From positions 1 to 8,490 of the forward strand of contig JAJZWW010000117.1 in the NCBI GenBank assembly GCA_021846485.1: a stretch of DNA of 8,490 nucleotides, read 5' to 3'. A model generated the notes under the pieces. That model was not told the origin of the DNA. It made no database searches and worked only from the letters and a program-made list of their open reading frames with translations. Shown piece after piece: positions 6,295 to 8,490 of this stretch. Position 1 is the first letter of the stretch. Every line of letters begins with the position of its first letter. The position numbers and the translations under genes were made by a program. This stretch comes from Actinomycetes bacterium (GTDB taxonomy: Bacteria > Actinomycetota > Acidimicrobiia > Acidimicrobiales > Palsa-688).

Positions 6295-6629
6295 AGCTCT
6301 CCCCCGCAGTGCACGCACACCCGGTGCTTGGAGCCGTCCTCGTCGATGCGGTAGCCGGCGCGGGTGGCGCCGTCCTTCGAGCAGACCAGGGCGACGTTGG
6401 AAGCGTGGATCGGCATGTCCTTGTCGATGATCCCGCCCTTCACTCGCGTCGAAGTCTGGCGCTGGTGCTTCTTCGCGACGTTGACCCCCTCGACGATCAC
6501 CCGGTTGGTGTCGGGGATGACGCGGGTCACCTGACCGGTCTTGCCCCGGTCCTTCCCGGTGAGCACTTGGACCCGGTCGCCTCTCTTGATCTTCATCTTG
6601 GTCGGGGTCTTCGCCTTGGACGATCCCAT
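6291..6629 (-). CDS. rplX: 50S ribosomal protein L24 with C-terminal cysteines
   Basis: Assembly-initiating 23S rRNA-binding protein with a KOW domain. The 112-residue product has a basic leader (1-11), the KOW motif GDRVQVLTGKDRGKTGQVTRVIPDTNRVIVEGVN (17-50), then KKHQRQ and the conserved MPIHASNVALV (72-82). The C-terminal part carries Cys83, and Cys105 with Cys108 in VCVHCGGEL, resembling the zinc-ribbon version of L24 found in some phyla but with one cysteine replaced (CSKD). GGGAGG seven bases before the ATG at 6629 supports the start; Met12 (MKIKRGD) is the counterpart of the mycobacterial start and is an alternative. It follows the unusual 92-base gap after rplN and overlaps rplE by four bases. 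Confidence 0.97.
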   Translation of the reverse strand: MGSSKAKTPTKMKIKRGDRVQVLTGKDRGKTGQVTRVIPDTNRVIVEGVNVAKKHQRQTSTRVKGGIIDKDMPIHASNVALVCSKDGATRAGYRIDEDGSKHRVCVHCGGEL

Positions 6630-6637
6630 CTCAGAGC
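6626..6637. repeat. 12-bp direct repeat, copy at the rplX start
   Basis: ccatctcagagc here is repeated exactly at 6717-6728, a period of 91 bases. On the minus strand each copy reads GCTCTGAGATGG, a TGA-G-ATG stop-start junction. Allowing a two-base indel, the similarity extends through the GGAGG ribosome site on both sides. This suggests that the rplN/rplX junction itself was duplicated, or that a DNA segment was inserted with target duplication. Confidence 0.6.
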
Positions 6638-6720
6638 CTCCCGTGGGGCTGCGCCCCACACCCATCCCGGCCGGCAGCCGAAGCCCGCCCGGCCGCCTGC
6701 CAGGTCTGCTGCGCCGCCAT
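6631..6720 (-). CDS. Possible 29-residue small ORF between rplN and rplX
   Basis: An ATG one base after the rplN stop opens a 29-codon frame that ends in TGA one base before the rplX ATG, so it fills the gap exactly. The peptide begins MAAQQTWQAAGRASAAG, is rich in alanine and glycine, has one cysteine and one tryptophan, and resembles no family I know. GGAGG in the last codons of rplN lies nine bases before its ATG, and the GGGAGG of rplX lies in its last codons. It could be a coupling peptide that carries ribosomes from rplN to rplX. It could also be a chance product of the junction duplication. Third positions are GC-rich, but the whole region is, so this is weak support. Confidence 0.27.
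   Translation of the reverse strand: MAAQQTWQAAGRASAAGRDGCGAQPHGRL
6643..6659 (-). promoter_or_regulatory. Perfect hairpin abutting the rplX ribosome site
   Basis: gtggggc (6643-6649) and gccccac (6653-6659) form a perfect 7-bp stem with a 3-base loop. On the transcript the stem ends immediately before GGGAGG (6642-6637), the rplX ribosome site. No U-tract follows. It could control access to rplX or define a processing point; ribosomes translating the small ORF would unfold it. Confidence 0.45.
6669..6694 (-). other. Hairpin with C(UUCG)G tetraloop in the rplN-rplX gap
   Basis: ggccgg (6669-6674) pairs with ccggcc (6689-6694). Inside, the transcript reads GGGCUUCGGCU, which can close a C(UUCG)G loop, one of the most stable RNA tetraloops. 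It lies about 9 bases upstream of the second hairpin in the same gap. Two strong hairpins in 92 bases is unusual for an otherwise tightly packed ribosomal operon. Confidence 0.45.
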
Positions 6721-6728
6721 CTCAGAGC
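6717..6728. repeat. 12-bp direct repeat, copy at the rplN stop
   Basis: This is the second copy of ccatctcagagc (the other is at 6626-6637). It spans the rplN stop codon and the ATG of the small ORF. Confidence 0.6.
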
Positions 6729-7090
6729 ACCTCCGGAGCGAGGGAGATGATGCGCATGAAGCGCTTGTCGCGCAGCTCCCGGCCGACCGGGCCGAAGATG
6801 CGCGTGCCCCGGGGCTGCTGCTGGTCGTTGATCAGCACCGCGGCGTTCTCGTCGAAGCGGATGTAGCTGCCGTCGGGGCGGCGCTTCTCCTTCTTGGTGC
6901 GGACCACGACGCACTTCACCACGTCGCCCTTCTTCACGTTGGCGCCGGGGATGGCGTCTTTCACGGTGGCCACGAAGACGTCGCCGATCGACGCGTAGCG
7001 ACGCCTGGAACCACCCAGCACCTTGATGCAGAGGACTTCCTTGGCTCCCGAGTTGTCAGCCACCCGCAGGCGGCTCTCCTGCTGGATCAC
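6722..7090 (-). CDS. rplN: 50S ribosomal protein L14
   Basis: Large-subunit protein at the subunit interface, part of inter-subunit bridges with 16S rRNA. The 122-residue product has exactly the usual bacterial length. Conserved segments are the N-terminal MIQQESRLRVADNSGAKEVLCIKVLGG (1-27), the KKGDVVKCVVVRTKKEKRRPDGSYIRFDENAAVLI signature region (53-87) and the C-terminal GTRIFGPVGRELRDKRFMRIISLAPEVL. The start is a GTG at 7090, placed by homology and supported by GGAGAGG about nine bases upstream. The gap after rpsQ is only 15 bases, so the S10 and spc gene blocks are joined here, whereas mycobacteria separate them at this point. The unusual 92-base gap follows. Confidence 0.98.
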   Translation of the reverse strand: MIQQESRLRVADNSGAKEVLCIKVLGGSRRRYASIGDVFVATVKDAIPGANVKKGDVVKCVVVRTKKEKRRPDGSYIRFDENAAVLINDQQQPRGTRIFGPVGRELRDKRFMRIISLAPEVL

Positions 7091-7105
7091 GGCTCGCCGC
7101 CTCTC

Positions 7106-7468
7106 CTACTTCGCCCGCTCGAGGACCTCGACCACCCGCCAGCGCTTGCGCTTGGAAAGGGGCCTGGTCTCGGCCAGGCGGACCCGGTCACCGACCTTCA
7201 AGGCAGCGTCCTCGTTGTGGGCGAGCAGGCGCTTGGTCCGCTGCACGGTCTTCGCGTAGCGGGCGTGGCGGACCCGCTCCACGACGGCCACCACCACGGT
7301 CTTGTCCATCGCCGTGGACGCGACGAGGCCCTCACGGACCTTGCGCGGGTTGGGGCGACCCGAAGCGTCCTCCTCGCCGATCAGCGATCCGGGCACCAGT
7401 GCCTCGGCCGCCGCGACGCTCGACACCTCCTCGGGTGCTACCACCTCGGGGGACTCCGACGACGACAT
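7106..7468 (-). CDS. rpsQ: 30S ribosomal protein S17 with acidic N-terminal extension
   Basis: Primary 16S rRNA-binding OB-fold protein. The core occupies about residues 40-120: GLVASTAMDKTVVVAVVERVRHARYAKTVQRTKRLLAHNED and GDRVRLAETRPLSKRKRWRVVEVLERAK. Ahead of it is an extension of about 38 residues with seven glutamates, one aspartate and no lysine or arginine until residue 38. Extended S17 is known in actinobacteria, but the mycobacterial extension is basic, so an acidic one is notable. The ATG at 7468 shares one base with the rpmC stop (TGATG) and has GGAGG ten bases upstream. No methionine between it and the core offers a normal-length start, so the extension is probably real. Confidence 0.96.
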   Translation of the reverse strand: MSSSESPEVVAPEEVSSVAAAEALVPGSLIGEEDASGRPNPRKVREGLVASTAMDKTVVVAVVERVRHARYAKTVQRTKRLLAHNEDAALKVGDRVRLAETRPLSKRKRWRVVEVLERAK

Positions 7469-7689
7469 CAGGCCGACACCTCCGCCGCCTCGGCGGCCTC
7501 GATCTCCCGCTCGCGCTGGATCGTGAGGATCCGGGCGATGTCCCTTCGCACCTGGCCCATGCGGGCCGAGTTGTCCTGCTTGCCGGTGGCGAACTGGAAG
7601 CGCAGGTTGAACAGCTCCTCGCGGCTCTCGATGAGCTTGGCCTCGAGCTCCTGGTCGTTGAGGTCACGCAGCTCCACTGGCTTGGTCAT
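7468..7689 (-). CDS. rpmC: 50S ribosomal protein L29
   Basis: Two-helix large-subunit protein beside the peptide exit tunnel, part of the docking area for SRP and trigger factor. The 73-residue product shows the L29 pattern: LRDLNDQELEAKLIESREELFNLRFQFATGK (7-37), then NSARMGQVRRDIARILTIQRERE (40-62), with a short alanine/glutamate-rich tail. The ATG at 7689 shares its A with the rplP stop (TGATG), and GAGGAGGTG upstream is a strong ribosome site. An in-frame extension to 7926 lies inside rplP and is a shadow. Confidence 0.97.
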   Translation of the reverse strand: MTKPVELRDLNDQELEAKLIESREELFNLRFQFATGKQDNSARMGQVRRDIARILTIQREREIEAAEAAEVSA

Positions 7690-8117
7690 CAGACGTGCAC
7701 CTCCTCTTGGACGCTTCGGGTTACGAACCGAGCCTTGATCGGGAGCTTCTGGATGGCGCGCTCCATGGCCGAGCGTCCCAGTGCCTCGTCGACCCCGCCG
7801 AGCTCGAAGAGGATCCGCCCCGGCTTGACCACTGCGACCCAGAACTCCGGGTTGCCCTTGCCGGAGCCCATGCGGGTCTCCGCCGGCTTCTGGGTGACCG
7901 GCTTGTCGGGGTACACCCGGATCCACACCTTCCCACCGCGGCGCACGTGGCGGGTCATGGCGATGCGGGCCGCCTCTATCTGGCGGGCGGTCACCCAGCC
8001 GGGCTCGAGCGCCTGGATGCCGTAGTCGCCGAAGGCGACCGTGGTACCCCCCTTGGCCTGACCGGACAGCCGGCCCCGCTGGACCTTGCGGTGCTTGACC
8101 TTGCGTGGCATCAACAT
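7689..8117 (-). CDS. rplP: 50S ribosomal protein L16
   Basis: Large-subunit protein beside the A-site tRNA elbow, important in late 50S assembly. The 142-residue product starts MLMPRKVKHRK, matching the conserved L16 N-terminus, and carries GDYGIQALEPGWVTARQIEAARIAMTRHVRRGGKVWIRVYPDKPVTQKP (30-78) followed by ETRMGSGKGNPEFWVAVVKPGRILFEL (80-106). Arg82 corresponds to the conserved arginine of the RMGxGKG loop, which is hydroxylated in E. coli. The ATG at 8117 is three bases after the rpsC stop, with AAGGA upstream; starting at Met3 would lose conserved residues. Confidence 0.98.
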   Translation of the reverse strand: MLMPRKVKHRKVQRGRLSGQAKGGTTVAFGDYGIQALEPGWVTARQIEAARIAMTRHVRRGGKVWIRVYPDKPVTQKPAETRMGSGKGNPEFWVAVVKPGRILFELGGVDEALGRSAMERAIQKLPIKARFVTRSVQEEVHV

Positions 8118-8120
8118 GGC

Positions 8121-8490
8121 TCAGCTGTCCTTCGGGAAGTGGGGGGTCTCGTGGTGCTCGCCCCGCGTGCGACGCTCGATGTCCTCTTCCTCGGCGAGCA
8201 GGCGCTCGAGCTCGGGGTCCACCTTCACGATCGGCTCCGCCTCCACGGGCTGCTCGACGGCCAGCCCGCCCTCGGGGGAGCCGGGCGCCGGGACCGTCGG
8301 CGCGCCGACGCCGGCACCGGGCTCGCCTGCGTCCGGGCGGCGTCGGCCGCCGCCGGCGGAGACGATCCGGCGAGGACGGCCCTGGCCGGCGGTCTCACCG
8401 ACCGTCATGGCCGCCTCGCGGCTGATCTTGTCCTCGGAGCTGACCTTGTAGGGGAGGATGTCGCCCTTGTAGATCCAGACCTTCACCCCG
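8121..8490 (-). CDS. rpsC: 30S ribosomal protein S3, 3' part (N-terminus outside window)
   Basis: S3 lines the mRNA entry channel of the 30S subunit and takes part in mRNA unwinding. Only the last 122 codons are visible; the gene enters from the right edge. The first residues, GVKVWIYKGDIL, are the near-invariant end of the S3 C-terminal domain. The protein normally ends soon afterwards in E. coli, but here a tail of about 105 residues follows. It has an arginine-rich start (GRPRRI, GGGRRR), a glycine/proline linker, and a highly charged segment around DPELERLLAEEEDIERRTR that may be helical. Tailed S3 proteins are common in actinobacteria. rplP starts three bases after the stop. Confidence 0.96.
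   Translation of the reverse strand, partial: GVKVWIYKGDILPYKVSSEDKISREAAMTVGETAGQGRPRRIVSAGGGRRRPDAGEPGAGVGAPTVPAPGSPEGGLAVEQPVEAEPIVKVDPELERLLAEEEDIERRTRGEHHETPHFPKDS

Noticed and set aside
6295..6318. Earlier ATG start for rplE at 6318
   Set aside because: It lies within the rplX C-terminal codons and adds unconserved residues; the GTG at 6294 gives a normal 4-base overlap with a usable ribosome site.
6630..6914. Upstream in-frame extension of rplX to 6914
   Set aside because: It runs through the L14 coding sequence in another frame; the ATG at 6629 has a strong GGGAGG.
1..8490. Mobile elements, CRISPR, tRNA/rRNA, toxin or defence genes
   Set aside because: Both strands were read; apart from the short gaps described, all bases belong to conserved housekeeping genes in standard order.

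Overview
This window is a dense, GC-rich stretch of the S10/spc ribosomal-protein supercluster. Every recognisable gene lies on the minus strand, so transcription runs from high to low coordinates. Gene order in the direction of transcription is rpsC (3' part), rplP, rpmC, rpsQ, rplN, rplX, rplE, rpsZ, rpsH, rplF, rplR, rpsE, rpmD, rplO, secY, adk and map (5' part). The very high GC content, zinc-type S14, long C-terminal tail on S3, N-terminally extended S17 and frequent GTG starts point to Actinomycetota. The YKGDILPYK stretch of S3 and the GKQGAGKGT P-loop of adenylate kinase suggest the Acidimicrobiia or relatives, but that is an inference from memory of family sequences.

Region 2911-8490 holds fourteen ribosomal-protein genes packed almost end to end. 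Four junctions share one base between stop and start (TGATG or TAATG) and one is a 4-base GTGA overlap, so translation is probably coupled along much of the message. The one clear break in this packing is the 92-base rplN-rplX gap (6630-6721). It carries two GC-rich hairpins, a 12-bp direct duplication of the gene junction, and a 29-codon reading frame that fills it almost exactly.

Region 1-2793 holds the usual downstream partners: secY (translocon channel), adk (adenylate kinase) and map (methionine aminopeptidase, cut by the window edge). Here the spacing is looser, with gaps of 117, 55 and 89 bases. Each gap has a GC-rich inverted repeat, and the two flanking adk share a 13-bp sequence.

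Together the genes make proteins of both ribosomal subunits, the channel that receives exported nascent chains, the enzyme that removes their initiator methionine, and a nucleotide-balancing kinase. I see no mobile element, CRISPR array, tRNA, rRNA or novel multi-gene system. The points worth a second look are the intergenic structures and some lineage-specific protein extensions.
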